A stretch of DNA of 20,162 bases, taken from NCBI GenBank assembly GCA_017303735.1, contig JAFLCF010000071.1:1-20162 (forward strand). The letters run 5' to 3'. Positions within the stretch are counted from its first letter, which is position 1. Every line of letters starts with the position of its first letter. Source of the DNA: Anaerolineae bacterium (GTDB taxonomy: Bacteria > Chloroflexota > Anaerolineae > Anaerolineales > Villigracilaceae). The notes beneath the pieces were generated by a model. It made no database searches. It saw only the letters and a list, made by a program, of their open reading frames with translations, and was not told where the DNA came from. Of this stretch, positions 6,314 through 13,391 are shown piece by piece. A program made the translations under genes and the position numbers.

Positions 6314-7108
6314 TTATTGAATATGCGGAGTGACCCAATCTTCGATCGGACCTGTGTGATTAAGATAATCTTGTGGTCCGCTGACAGGCAGCCAGCCAGT
6401 GGTGATCGTCGTTCCTGATTGCGAGAGGACGACTTCAACCCAGGTGCGTTTGTACGCATCGTCTTTGGTGACGGAGTTCGTTCGATAATAGAAGGTCCTT
6501 CCTTTTGTGTAGTCATCTGCTAACACGATCTTGCCTGTGTAGCTGGGTTGGTTGCGAATGTTTACGCCTGCTCCGGCGATGACGGTTAAGACACCTTCAA
6601 AGCCTGCCGGTGCCGTGGGGGGCGGAGTGACCACAACAGGTGGCGGAGGAGGCGGTGGCACGTACACAGGATACGAAGAGGCTGGGATGACAATGACCTG
6701 CCCGGCATAGATCAGACTCGCATTCCAGATCTGCGGGTTGGCTGCCAGTAATGAACCGAGGCTTAGCCCATTTGCCAGGGCGATATTCCCAAGCGTGTCG
6801 CCGCGACGGACGGTGTAATACCCGCCTGTGGATGGATACACCGGCGGATTGTCGGGGTAGTAGGAGTATCCGGTTGGGATGTAGAGCACCTGCCCGGCGT
6901 AGACCCACCAGCCCAAGCCGGGGTTGGCGGCGCGGATGGCGGAGACGGTCGTCCCGCAGTAGGCGGCGAGTCCGCTAAGGGTGTCTCCCCATTGGACGGT
7001 AATGTAGCTGGCGCAGTTGTACCATGCATGTGCTTTTCCCGTAGCGGCGAACGATGAAACCAGAATTGCAATGACTATAAATAGCTGAACCATTCTCTTC
7101 GTTTTCAT
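6314..7108 (-). CDS. Secreted protein with two LysM domains and a C-terminal SH3-like domain
   Basis: This 264-residue protein starts with a clear signal peptide: basic MKTKR, a hydrophobic core, and likely cleavage after AHA at 28. LysM 1 spans about 35-78 (ITVQWGDTLSGLAAYCGTTVSAIRAANPGL ... LYIPTG). LysM 2 spans about 97-142 (YYTVRRGDTLGNIALANGLSLGSLLAANPQ ... VIVIPA). A proline-rich linker (148-167) leads to an SH3-like domain from about 173 (VNIRNQPSYTGKIVLADDY). It probably binds cell-wall glycan; no catalytic domain is seen. The ATG is preceded by GGAAAGAGAG. A good promoter lies at 7157-7184. It is first in the run of three LysM-type genes. Confidence 0.88.
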   Translation of the reverse strand: MKTKRMVQLFIVIAILVSSFAATGKAHAWYNCASYITVQWGDTLSGLAAYCGTTVSAIRAANPGLGWWVYAGQVLYIPTGYSYYPDNPPVYPSTGGYYTVRRGDTLGNIALANGLSLGSLLAANPQIWNASLIYAGQVIVIPASSYPVYVPPPPPPPVVVTPPPTAPAGFEGVLTVIAGAGVNIRNQPSYTGKIVLADDYTKGRTFYYRTNSVTKDDAYKRTWVEVVLSQSGTTITTGWLPVSGPQDYLNHTGPIEDWVTPHIQ

Positions 7109-7156
7109 ATGCTCTCTCTTTCCAAGGATATTTTGCAGACTGTTTGTCTATTAATA

Positions 7157-7184
7157 AGAATACTTAAAAAATACTGTTTGTCAA
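7157..7184 (-). promoter_or_regulatory. Promoter of the secreted LysM protein gene
   Basis: A perfect TTGACA (7179-7184), a 16-base spacer and TATTCT (7157-7162, 4 of 6) are read on the minus strand, about 50 bases upstream of the start codon. This may drive the following LysM-type genes as well if the hairpin near 6246 is leaky. Confidence 0.68.
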
Positions 7185-7239
7185 CATGGAAGGTTGCGCT
7201 GACCAGCTTCTTTCGCCGCTCTCGTCGAAGGGATTACAA

Positions 7240-7280
7240 AGAGCGCCAAACTTTTTCAATTTCAGAAAGTTTGACGCTCT
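7240..7280 (-). terminator. Hairpin after the small membrane protein gene
   Basis: Arms at 7240-7254 and 7266-7280 form a 15-bp stem with one G-U pair in the minus-strand RNA and an 11-base loop. It begins 23 bases after the stop at 7304. The tail after it is only modestly U-rich. Confidence 0.7.
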
Positions 7281-7303
7281 GTATTAATGATTTTTGATGT
7301 CTA

Positions 7304-7678
7304 TTATGATCGTTTTTTTGCCTGGGATGGTAATGCCGTTGGCAGGTCGAAACCCATAAAGACCAGCAAGAACATTTCGGCGATCTTGGCAAAGTACCCG
7401 ATCGAGGAGGTGGTTTCGAAATTGAATGCCTTGTCGCCGAGGAAGATCCATAGCACGATGGTCAAGAGGGTGTAGCCAACAATCGTCCAGTAGGTGATGG
7501 GGCGTATTTTTCTAAAAAATGGAGTGGGTAGAAAATACGCCAATAACAATGCCAGTGACCCAAAGCCGTTCAATACGATCGAGTCGAGCCAACCAAAGTA
7601 CGGGTAACAGATGATATGTAATATCGCAGTGGCAAGACTGCAAACGATGATGCCATAGTGCCAGTAATAAAGTCTCAT
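7304..7678 (-). CDS. Small polytopic membrane protein of unknown function
   Basis: About four hydrophobic segments can be seen in the 124 residues: YGIIVCSLATAILHIICY, IVLNGFGSLALLLAYFL, TYWTIVGYTLLTIVLWIFL and KIAEMFLLVFMGF. The protein ends in a basic tail (SQAKKRS), so it is probably an inner-membrane protein. No family motif is recognised. I chose the ATG at 7676-7678 because GGAG is nine bases upstream; an ATG five codons earlier has no ribosome site. It stands alone between a VOC gene and the LysM run, with its own hairpin terminator. Confidence 0.6.
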   Translation of the reverse strand: MRLYYWHYGIIVCSLATAILHIICYPYFGWLDSIVLNGFGSLALLLAYFLPTPFFRKIRPITYWTIVGYTLLTIVLWIFLGDKAFNFETTSSIGYFAKIAEMFLLVFMGFDLPTALPSQAKKRS

Positions 7679-7873
7679 AAATTTTAGCTCCATGTGCTTG
7701 ATTTATGAGTAGACGTTTATGACTGGGAATTAATTACGTTTGCTTTATGCAGCGCCCGTTCAAAGACGGTCTGAGACCGCCGTGCAGAGTTCCCTTCCTC
7801 ATCTCCTGCGCCTCGCTACGCTTGGGCACAATGTCCCCACTCTCTTTCCTAAATTTGTCTATTCCAAATAACC

Positions 7874-8308
7874 TTACTGCACACTCTCATCATAACAAAC
7901 CAACTCGACCAGGTTGCCTTCTGGATCAAGCACGAACAAAGAACGCCAATGCGTCCATTCGTGGACCATGGTCTCTACTTCGAAACCAAGTTGCTGCAAT
8001 CGCTCCAATTCGGATTGATAGTCTGCCTGATCAATTGCGAAGGCGAAATGATGAAGTGAAGTTGTTTGAGGATTTATTCTAGTGAAATGACGCGACCTAT
8101 GGTCGGGCGGCATTGACTCATCGAACAGCGCCAGAAGTTGAATGTGACCACCATAGCTGGGCGCGATCTGAAAGAAGATCATGTTCTCAAATTCCCCAAA
8201 TAATTCAAGACCAAGAATATTCTCGTAGAACTCCCGCATGACCTGCATGTCTTTAACCCGCAAGACGATCTCGCCAATGGCTTTGATGGTTTTAGTTTGT
8301 TTGGTCAT
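7874..8308 (-). CDS. VOC-family protein (glyoxalase / dioxygenase fold)
   Basis: This 144-residue protein shows the paired beta-alpha-beta-beta-beta modules of the vicinal oxygen chelate fold. Module 1 begins IGEIVLRVKDMQVMREFYENILGLEL; module 2 begins LHHFAFAIDQADYQSELERLQQLGFEV and ends VLDPEGNLVELVCYD. Likely metal ligands are E13, the histidine of LHHFAF and the glutamate of NLVELV. The substrate cannot be read from sequence. I chose the ATG at 8306-8308 because AAGGAG lies seven bases upstream; a longer frame starting at 8344 would run through a leader hairpin. It is unlike the other VOC gene at 11710 beyond the fold. Confidence 0.85.
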   Translation of the reverse strand: MTKQTKTIKAIGEIVLRVKDMQVMREFYENILGLELFGEFENMIFFQIAPSYGGHIQLLALFDESMPPDHRSRHFTRINPQTTSLHHFAFAIDQADYQSELERLQQLGFEVETMVHEWTHWRSLFVLDPEGNLVELVCYDESVQ

Positions 8309-8324
8309 TGGATTGCTCCTTGTA

Positions 8325-8349
8325 GTTGATTGCGCATCTCGCAATCAAC
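8325..8349 (-). promoter_or_regulatory. Stem-loop directly upstream of the VOC gene's ribosome site
   Basis: A perfect 10-bp stem (GTTGATTGCG at 8325-8334 with 8340-8349) has a 5-base loop. It ends six bases before the AAGGAG of the VOC gene. It has no U-tail, so it could be a 5' stabilising structure or a dyad operator. No known riboswitch is recognised. Confidence 0.45.
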
Positions 8350-8428
8350 CCATGGATTTTATCAACGCAGTAGACAAGTTCTTCATAATCTCTTAATTCC
8401 GAAAGAGCCCCCTCCGCCCTATCGGGCA

Positions 8429-8497
8429 CCTCCCCCAAATACGACAATGTATATTTTGAATCCGCATTCAGATTTTTTCTTGTCGTATTGGGGGAGG
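8429..8497. repeat. Palindromic intergenic element after the glmS-family gene
   Basis: The left arm (8429-8446, CCTCCCCCAAATACGACA) is matched by its complement at 8481-8497 with one extra A, around a 34-base AT-rich centre. A smaller hairpin (GCCC-TATC-GGGC) lies beside it near 8416-8427. It lies 12 bases after the stop codon at 8509 and may act as terminator. The pattern resembles a dispersed palindromic repeat or a small non-autonomous element. Confidence 0.6.
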
Positions 8498-8508
8498 CTG
8501 GGTGGGAG

Positions 8509-10296
8509 TCAATCCACCGTCAGCGTCTTGGACAAATTCCTCGGGAAATCCGGATCAAACCCGCGCATCACGGACATGTGATACGAGAGCAACTGCAACG
8601 GCAACACGCCCAGCAACGCCGAAATCTGCGGGTCAGATTTGGGAAGCACGATCAGGTCATCGCCGTTGGCGCGCAGACGGGCGTCCTCTTCACCGATGAC
8701 GATCGTGCGTGCGCCGCGCACTTTCACTTCGTTGAGTCCGCTGATGATGAGCGGTACCGCACTGCCATCCGACACGAAGATAATGGGGAAGCCCTTGCTC
8801 ACCGCGGAGAGCGGTCCGTGTTTGAACTCGGTCGAGAGCATCCCTTCGCAATGGGCGTAGGTGATCTCTTTCAACTTCAACGCGCCTTCGAGTGCAATGG
8901 GATAGGTCGCACCGTAGCCGAGACAGTACATATCATTCCATTCGTTGATGTCTTTGGCAATGGCTTCGATCTGCGGCGCGACCATTTCCAGCGTCCTTTC
9001 CATCAACGCAGGGATCACATCCAATTCACGAACATCTTTCCCTGCCAGCTTATATGCCAGATACAGGAACGTCACGACCTGGTTGGTAAATGTCTTCGTG
9101 GCGGGCACGCTGATTTCGTATCCGCAGCACAGAGGGAGAGAGAGCGAGGCGGCTTTCGTCAAGGTCGAGCCGACCACGTTCGCCAATCCGAAACAGGCCA
9201 TGCCTTTTTTCTCCGCCGCTTCCAACGCATTGAGCACATCCTTGGTCTCGCCCGATTGGCTGACGAAAATTCCCACGTCCTCGTGATCCACCGTCGGCGC
9301 ATATTGCGGGACGAATTGCGGCGCAAGCACAGGGATGACGGCGCGCCCAGCCAGTTGCGCAAAATAAACCGCGCCCACCGACGCGGCGTGATAACTCGTG
9401 CCGCAGCCGATGAAATACAGATGACGCGCATTCTTCATCTTCTCGACCAACACGTCCACTTCTTTATTTCCATTCAGTACATGGGATAACTCACGGGCAA
9501 CCTGACTCTGCTCGTGGATCTCTTTCAACATGAAATGCGGATACCCGCCCTTCTGCACCGCATCCATCGTCTCCGTAACTGTTTCTGGCATTCGGTCAAC
9601 TTTTTTTCCATCCTTGACCGAACGCACCTCGACCTTGTCCGCCCACAACGTGACGATCTCCCCATCCTGCGGGCGGATGACTTCGCGCGTCAACGGCAAG
9701 ATTGAAGGCAGGTCAGATGAAACACAGGTGAAGCCTTCGCCGAGTCCGATCACCATGCCCGAACCTTTTTTGAAGGCATAGAGTTTGTCATCATTCGCGC
9801 GCCCGATGACAAAAGCGTAATCGCCTTCAAGGTCGCCATAGGCAAGTCGAATCGCGTCAATGAATTCATATCCGCGATTGATGTATCGTTCCACGGCGTG
9901 TACGCACGTCTCTCCATCATTCTGCGAACGGACGGTCATACCCTCGGCGATGAACTGCTCGCGCAATTCGACGTTATTGACTACGTTGCCATTGTGCGCC
10001 CCAACCATGTCGCCATCCGAATCCAAATGTGGCTGTGAATTAACTTGTGATGGCTCGCCGAAGGTCGCCCACCGCAACTGGGTAATGCCGCGCTGTCCGC
10101 GCATTTCAGCAATGTTGTACTTCGCCGCGACGGAGTCCACTTTACCGGTGTCTTTGCGCAAATCAATTTTTCCATTATTGATCGTCGCCGCGCCGACCGA
10201 ATCGTATCCGCGATAAGTGAGGCGTTCTGCTGCTGCGATGAGAATGGGACCCAATTCCGTTTCGTTCTTTGTAACGTAGCCAAATATTCCGCACAT
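8509..10296 (-). CDS. glmS: GlmS-family glutamine-fructose-6-phosphate aminotransferase with divergent glutaminase motif
   Basis: This 595-residue enzyme should make glucosamine-6-phosphate, the entry to cell-wall amino sugars. An N-terminal glutaminase domain starts MCGIFGYV, giving catalytic cysteine 2 after Met removal. Two SIS domains follow, with CGTS (298-301), SQSGET (346-351), EGALKLKE, EFKHGPLS and the C-terminal PRNLSKTLTVD. The ATG at 10294-10296 is chosen because AAGGAG is seven bases away and Cys must be second; the ATG six bases earlier is too close. The usual HTRWATHG reads QLRWATFG, and VNAHPH reads VNSQPH. The Arg-Trp, HNG (101-103) and D127 remain. The isomerase site looks intact, so GlmS is the best call, but a specialised paralog is possible. 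Confidence 0.85.
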   Translation of the reverse strand: MCGIFGYVTKNETELGPILIAAAERLTYRGYDSVGAATINNGKIDLRKDTGKVDSVAAKYNIAEMRGQRGITQLRWATFGEPSQVNSQPHLDSDGDMVGAHNGNVVNNVELREQFIAEGMTVRSQNDGETCVHAVERYINRGYEFIDAIRLAYGDLEGDYAFVIGRANDDKLYAFKKGSGMVIGLGEGFTCVSSDLPSILPLTREVIRPQDGEIVTLWADKVEVRSVKDGKKVDRMPETVTETMDAVQKGGYPHFMLKEIHEQSQVARELSHVLNGNKEVDVLVEKMKNARHLYFIGCGTSYHAASVGAVYFAQLAGRAVIPVLAPQFVPQYAPTVDHEDVGIFVSQSGETKDVLNALEAAEKKGMACFGLANVVGSTLTKAASLSLPLCCGYEISVPATKTFTNQVVTFLYLAYKLAGKDVRELDVIPALMERTLEMVAPQIEAIAKDINEWNDMYCLGYGATYPIALEGALKLKEITYAHCEGMLSTEFKHGPLSAVSKGFPIIFVSDGSAVPLIISGLNEVKVRGARTIVIGEEDARLRANGDDLIVLPKSDPQISALLGVLPLQLLSYHMSVMRGFDPDFPRNLSKTLTVD

Positions 10297-10321
10297 GCAC
10301 ATTCTCCTTATTGATTCGTCA

Positions 10322-10906
10322 TTATTTCAATGGTTTTCCGCGCCCCCACCAATCCCAGATCACCGGGTAGCCCTCTTTGATAAAAATATTAAACCACCAA
10401 GCTGTTGACAAAAGCCCGGTTCCAATGGGCAGGAGAAAAATTAAAAAAACACCAGAAGAAAACGACCGGTCTAACCGCTCAGGCAGGGTGGTTGAACATG
10501 TCAGGATCTGATCATTTTCCAGGAGTGCGAAGTAGTGGGTCTTGTTTATGAAGATCGCCACAACCTCCCGCAGAGGCGTTTGATTTTCAGGGATGATCTC
10601 AAACCGTTGGAGCATCCACTCTGGCGCTTCTTCCCTGTCCCACAAATAGGTGGGCATGGAACATTCTTTCCAGCCGGGGTTTTTATTGCAGAGGATTTTC
10701 CCAGACTGTGTCTGCACATAGATAGTTTCATTGTAATAGGTGTAAATCCCCGCTGTATCTTTTGGCGCTTGATCGGCGACTTGCCAATTCGGGCAGATCA
10801 GATAACCTGTCAGACTATATAAAAAGAAGAAGACCCACAGAGATGCAACTCCCAGCCCAAGCGGCACAAGAGAGATCAAAGGCATGTGGATTTTGATCCT
10901 ATCCAT
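10322..10906 (-). CDS. Two-TM membrane protein of unknown function (second of an overlapping pair)
   Basis: This 194-residue protein has a hydrophobic segment near the N-terminus (LISLVPLGLGVASLWVFFFLYSLTGYLI) and one near the C-terminus (SGVFLIFLLPIGTGLLSTAWWF). Between them is an exported domain of about 110 residues with cysteines in LCNKNPGWKECSMP and LTCSTT. It ends in a short basic tail. Its start overlaps the end of the upstream gene by 8 bases, suggesting translational coupling. The upstream protein has the same plan, so the two may be diverged duplicates. It lies 25 bases before the glmS-family start, so the three may form an operon. No family is recognised; an ATG seven codons later is an alternative start. 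Confidence 0.62.
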   Translation of the reverse strand: MDRIKIHMPLISLVPLGLGVASLWVFFFLYSLTGYLICPNWQVADQAPKDTAGIYTYYNETIYVQTQSGKILCNKNPGWKECSMPTYLWDREEAPEWMLQRFEIIPENQTPLREVVAIFINKTHYFALLENDQILTCSTTLPERLDRSFSSGVFLIFLLPIGTGLLSTAWWFNIFIKEGYPVIWDWWGRGKPLK

Positions 10907-11459
10907 GGCTTATGTTTACCTTCATTTTTTGGTAAATCACCATTCCAAGCCCTATCAAGAGCAGAACTATCCCCGCACCAAAAGCGATCAGGAGGATAAA
11001 GAAAATAAATATTTCGGTATAGGCATACGAACTGTACTCCCAAGACCAGATCTCGCCTTTTTCAAGCAAGGCAACTTCGAGATGATATGCCGTTTCAAAC
11101 ATGACACAGTCCACGCGTACCCGTGAGAGCACTTCGTTTGGAGGTGAAACCACGAGCCGAGTGGTCGTGTTGCTGGCATTGCAACTCCTGCCGATGACAG
11201 GGTTTCCGGAAGGTTGTGTGACCTTTTTCCAGGTAGAAGGCGAGCCGTATGAAAGCTCATACATCTCTTGATCGGCTGTGTAACCAAGGACTTCGCCCAT
11301 TTCACCAACCCCGAGGCGGATAATCTTTTCTGGCGGCACAGGTTCTTGCTGCCAGCTTGTCCCAAGACCTGGGCGCAGCATCGTGAAAAATCCGCATCCG
11401 CAGGTGAAGACGAGCCAGATTGCACCGATCAAGAGAATTATTTTGGCTGATCTACGCAT
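10899..11459 (-). CDS. Two-TM membrane protein of unknown function (first of an overlapping pair)
   Basis: This 186-residue protein has an N-terminal hydrophobic segment (IILLIGAIWLVFTCGCGFFTML) and a C-terminal one (IFIFFILLIAFGAGIVLLLIGLGMVIY). The extracytoplasmic middle contains YELSYGSPSTWKKV, a conserved-looking cysteine in GRSCNASNTTT, and DCVMFETAYHLEVALLEKGEIWSW. The FTCGC stretch could be read as a lipobox but sits deep in a TM-like segment. The start lacks a ribosome site. A TATAAT at 11473-11478 would start transcription only a few bases before the ATG. It overlaps the next gene by 8 bases. No family is recognised. Confidence 0.62.
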   Translation of the reverse strand: MRRSAKIILLIGAIWLVFTCGCGFFTMLRPGLGTSWQQEPVPPEKIIRLGVGEMGEVLGYTADQEMYELSYGSPSTWKKVTQPSGNPVIGRSCNASNTTTRLVVSPPNEVLSRVRVDCVMFETAYHLEVALLEKGEIWSWEYSSYAYTEIFIFFILLIAFGAGIVLLLIGLGMVIYQKMKVNISHG

Positions 11460-11472
11460 AATTAGTTTCTGG

Positions 11473-11478
11473 ATTATA
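11473..11478 (-). promoter_or_regulatory. Probable -10 box of the two-TM gene pair
   Basis: TATAAT on the minus strand lies 13 bases before the start at 11459, predicting a leader of about 6-7 bases. The -35 region is weak (TATGGC at 17 bases). Confidence 0.4.
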
Positions 11479-11542
11479 TTCCATCGCTTTGCCCCGCCAT
11501 AGGAAAAAGCTCACTTTTTTCCATACAAACAAAACATAAGTA

Positions 11543-11677
11543 ACCCCGAATTAAATTTGGGACGCGGACGAGCGCGGATTTACGCGGAAAAGGTTAAAAA
11601 AATCCGCGTCTTCCGCGTTTATCAGCGTCCCAATTGTTCTTAAAACGAACTCACCCGCGAAACATTAATTTCGGGGT
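11543..11677. repeat. Nested palindromic intergenic element
   Basis: An outer inverted repeat (ACCCCGAATTAA at 11543-11554 against TTAATTTCGGGGT at 11665-11677) encloses an inner one. The inner repeat includes TTGGGACGC at 11557-11565 with its exact complement at 11625-11633, plus several GCGGA/TCCGC units around a central poly-A (11595-11602). The layered symmetry suggests a dispersed repeat unit. A similar TTTAAATGGGACGC string occurs at 19011-19024. Its 3' part doubles as the VOC terminator. Confidence 0.6.
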
Positions 11678-11683
11678 GAGTCA
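11643..11683 (-). terminator. Terminator of the VOC gene at 11710
   Basis: ACTCACCC-GCGAAA (11650-11663) pairs with TTTCGGGGTGAGT (11670-11682) with a single offset base, leaving a short loop. It begins 27 bases after the stop codon. The minus-strand tail TTCGTTTTAAG is moderately U-rich. Confidence 0.7.
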
Positions 11684-11709
11684 TGTTTCAATAATGATCG
11701 CCGATTTTG

Positions 11710-12135
11710 TTACTCCAGTTTCAAATTTCCATTCTCATCGAAAGCGAAGTATGGGTTATATGCCACTTCCCAGCGGTAATCATCCGGGTCTGCAAAATAG
11801 GAACTGTATCCGCCCCAAAACACCTTCTGCGGTTCTTTGATGATCTTCACCCCTTTGGCTTTCAAGTCGCGGATGATCTCATCCACTTCTGCTTCGCTTT
11901 GTGCGTTGTATGCCAGTGTCATTCCTGAGAAGCCGCTTCCTTCTGGTGAAAGCAGCGCATCTTCTGCCAGCTTCTCGCGCGGATAAATAGCGAACACTAC
12001 GCCACTGGTTTGAAAGAACGCCACATCATCCTGACTCGCGCTGGCGGGCTTCCATCCCAGTATTTCTGTATAAAACTGGTATGACCTCTTGAAGTCTTTC
12101 ACGCCCACCGTTATTAAATGTAGATGTTGTTCCAT
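11710..12135 (-). CDS. VOC-family protein (glyoxalase / bleomycin-resistance-like)
   Basis: This 141-residue protein has two VOC modules: LHLITVGVKDFKRSYQFYTEILGWKP in the first, and MTLAYNAQSEAEVDEIIRDLKAKGVKII in the second, closing with YSSYFADPDDYRWEVAYNPYF. The final WEVAYNP string is typical of a VOC subgroup of unassigned substrate. The ATG follows AGGAG by five bases. The gene lies 96 bases after the Nudix stop and ends in its own terminator. It is a cytosolic protein and could be an enzyme or a binding protein. Confidence 0.85.
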   Translation of the reverse strand: MEQHLHLITVGVKDFKRSYQFYTEILGWKPASASQDDVAFFQTSGVVFAIYPREKLAEDALLSPEGSGFSGMTLAYNAQSEAEVDEIIRDLKAKGVKIIKEPQKVFWGGYSSYFADPDDYRWEVAYNPYFAFDENGNLKLE

Positions 12136-12231
12136 CTTCGCTCCTTTTGTAGATTGTTCCTTGCGCCGCCTTCAGTGCAAGATTCCAGCGAAAATCGCTG
12201 TCGGGGAAAGTACCCGTTAGTGTGAACCGTG

Positions 12232-12717
12232 CTACAAAAGTACTTTTTTGGTTGCGGCGAACGCCAGTGGTGGCAGGTTGTTGCGCTCGAACCAATCAAC
12301 TGCATCGGCATCATCAGCAGGTGACATTTCTCCGCCAACCACTTCTGCGCAATACACAATGATGAAATCTGCACCGCGTTCATGTTCACGCCCTGCGATC
12401 ACATCATGCACACTCGTCACGCGCACGGTTAAACCAGTCTCTTCCAAACATTCGCGTGCAGCAGCCATTGCGGGGTCTTCGTTGCCATTCACAAAGCCAG
12501 CGGGTAATGTCCACTCGCCGCGATGGGGTTCATTCACGCGCCGCACAAGCAAAACACGGCTGCCCTCTTCTACGAGAACAGCCGCGGCAACCTTCGGGTC
12601 TTGAAAATGAATCCACCCGCATTGCGGGCAAACGGGACGCACAACGCCGTACTTTTCCTGTCGTGTTACCGCCGCCGCACAACGTGGGCAGAATTTAATG
12701 AAATCATCTTTTGCCAT
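12232..12717 (-). CDS. Nudix hydrolase with N-terminal zinc ribbon
   Basis: This 161-residue cytosolic protein begins with a zinc ribbon (C10-P-R-C13 and C30-P-Q-C33) and continues into a Nudix domain. The Nudix box runs 74-96: G74, E80, R88-E89 and E92-E93-x-G fit the G-x5-E-x7-R-E-U-x-E-E-x-G-U pattern, giving the metal-binding glutamates. This layout is that of NADH-pyrophosphatase-like and ADP-ribose hydrolases, but the SQPWPFPxS motif of true NudC is absent, so the substrate is open. The start has no ribosome site; a TATAAA box (12725-12730) seven bases upstream makes it a leaderless candidate. Confidence 0.87.
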   Translation of the reverse strand: MAKDDFIKFCPRCAAAVTRQEKYGVVRPVCPQCGWIHFQDPKVAAAVLVEEGSRVLLVRRVNEPHRGEWTLPAGFVNGNEDPAMAAARECLEETGLTVRVTSVHDVIAGREHERGADFIIVYCAEVVGGEMSPADDADAVDWFERNNLPPLAFAATKKVLL

Positions 12718-12724
12718 GCATGGT

Positions 12725-12753
12725 TTTATATCACCATCTCATGCAATGAACAA
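12725..12753 (-). promoter_or_regulatory. Probable promoter of the Nudix gene
   Basis: TTGTTC (12748-12753), a 17-base spacer and TATAAA (12725-12730) are read on the minus strand, ending seven bases before the ATG. The -35 match is only the leading TTG. Confidence 0.45.
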
Positions 12754-12758
12754 GCCGA

Positions 12759-13391
12759 TTATTTTGGAGGATCTTCAGTAGGAGCCGGGGGGATGATCGG
12801 GTTGGAAGGGATGATGACTGGGTTGGATGGGGGGATGATTGGATTGGATGGGATGATAGAAACTGGCTGATCCCCTTCGTCGGAAACAGGCTCATCCTCA
12901 CCACCATTGTTATTATTCGGATTGCCATTGCCAGAAACTACAGGCATACTGAAGTTCATCGTGATCGAACACAGTGCAACGCCATTTGTGTCTACTGCTG
13001 TCACCACGACCTGATAGCTTCCGACTTGGGAATAATTTTCAAGGAACAGGTCCTTGGCAGATCCATCTGTTTCATACTCAACCGGCGAATTGTTCGGCGT
13101 GATCACGGTCATTTCATAACTGCCAGCGCCGGGATGATCCGTCCAATCGAATGCCACCAAACCTGTTGCGGGCATGTCGCCTGCATTCGACGAGTTTGTC
13201 GGTGATGTCCATTCCATCGGGCAGATTATTTTGGCTTGCGGCTCTTGCGGTGCCTCTGTGGCTTCTGGCGCTTCCGTGGCAGGTGCTTTTGGCAATTCCT
13301 CCGCCCAAATCGGTCCACACCAACACGCGCTGCTTATCATCGCCACCATCGATAAAAACACGGGCGATGAAACTAACTTTTTGATATTCAT
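12759..13391 (-). CDS. Secreted proline-rich protein with an Ig-like domain
   Basis: This 210-residue protein starts with a signal peptide (MNIKK, then a hydrophobic core ending near CGPIWAEE). A PATEAPEATEAP linker follows. The central domain, with PATGLVAFDWTDHPGAGSYEMTVI and SQVGSYQVVVTAVDTNG, looks like a beta-sandwich of the PKD/fibronectin-III kind. The tail is asparagine- and acid-rich, then IIPSNPIIPPSNPVIIP, a proline repeat. I chose the ATG at 13389-13391: AGGAG lies five bases upstream. The open frame continues far upstream but only as a shadow of the anti-sigma gene. It follows the sigma/anti-sigma pair after a terminator. Function unknown. Confidence 0.78.
   Translation of the reverse strand: MNIKKLVSSPVFLSMVAMISSACWCGPIWAEELPKAPATEAPEATEAPQEPQAKIICPMEWTSPTNSSNAGDMPATGLVAFDWTDHPGAGSYEMTVITPNNSPVEYETDGSAKDLFLENYSQVGSYQVVVTAVDTNGVALCSITMNFSMPVVSGNGNPNNNNGGEDEPVSDEGDQPVSIIPSNPIIPPSNPVIIPSNPIIPPAPTEDPPK
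12791..12858. repeat. Short tandem repeat coding for the proline-rich tail
   Basis: On the minus strand, units of the type ATCATCCC-nTCCAAyCC recur about four times with small length changes, encoding (V/I)IPSNPIIPP. This kind of array can change copy number by slippage. All units stay in frame. Confidence 0.7.

Noticed and set aside
7137..7154. A fourth ArsR-like box near the LysM gene promoter (AATAGACAAACAGTCTG)
   Set aside because: It matches only one half of the box (ATAGACAAAC); the TCTAT half is replaced by GTCTG. Probably chance.
7694..7873. Possible small gene in the gap between the VOC gene and the membrane protein
   Set aside because: The plus-strand frame there has no ribosome site and overlaps the VOC gene. 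Only short imperfect hairpins (around 7755-7785) are visible.
8488..9489. 333-codon open frame on the plus strand inside the glmS gene
   Set aside because: It is antisense to a well-supported glmS-family gene, rich in His/Arg as expected of a mirror frame, and has no recognisable domain.
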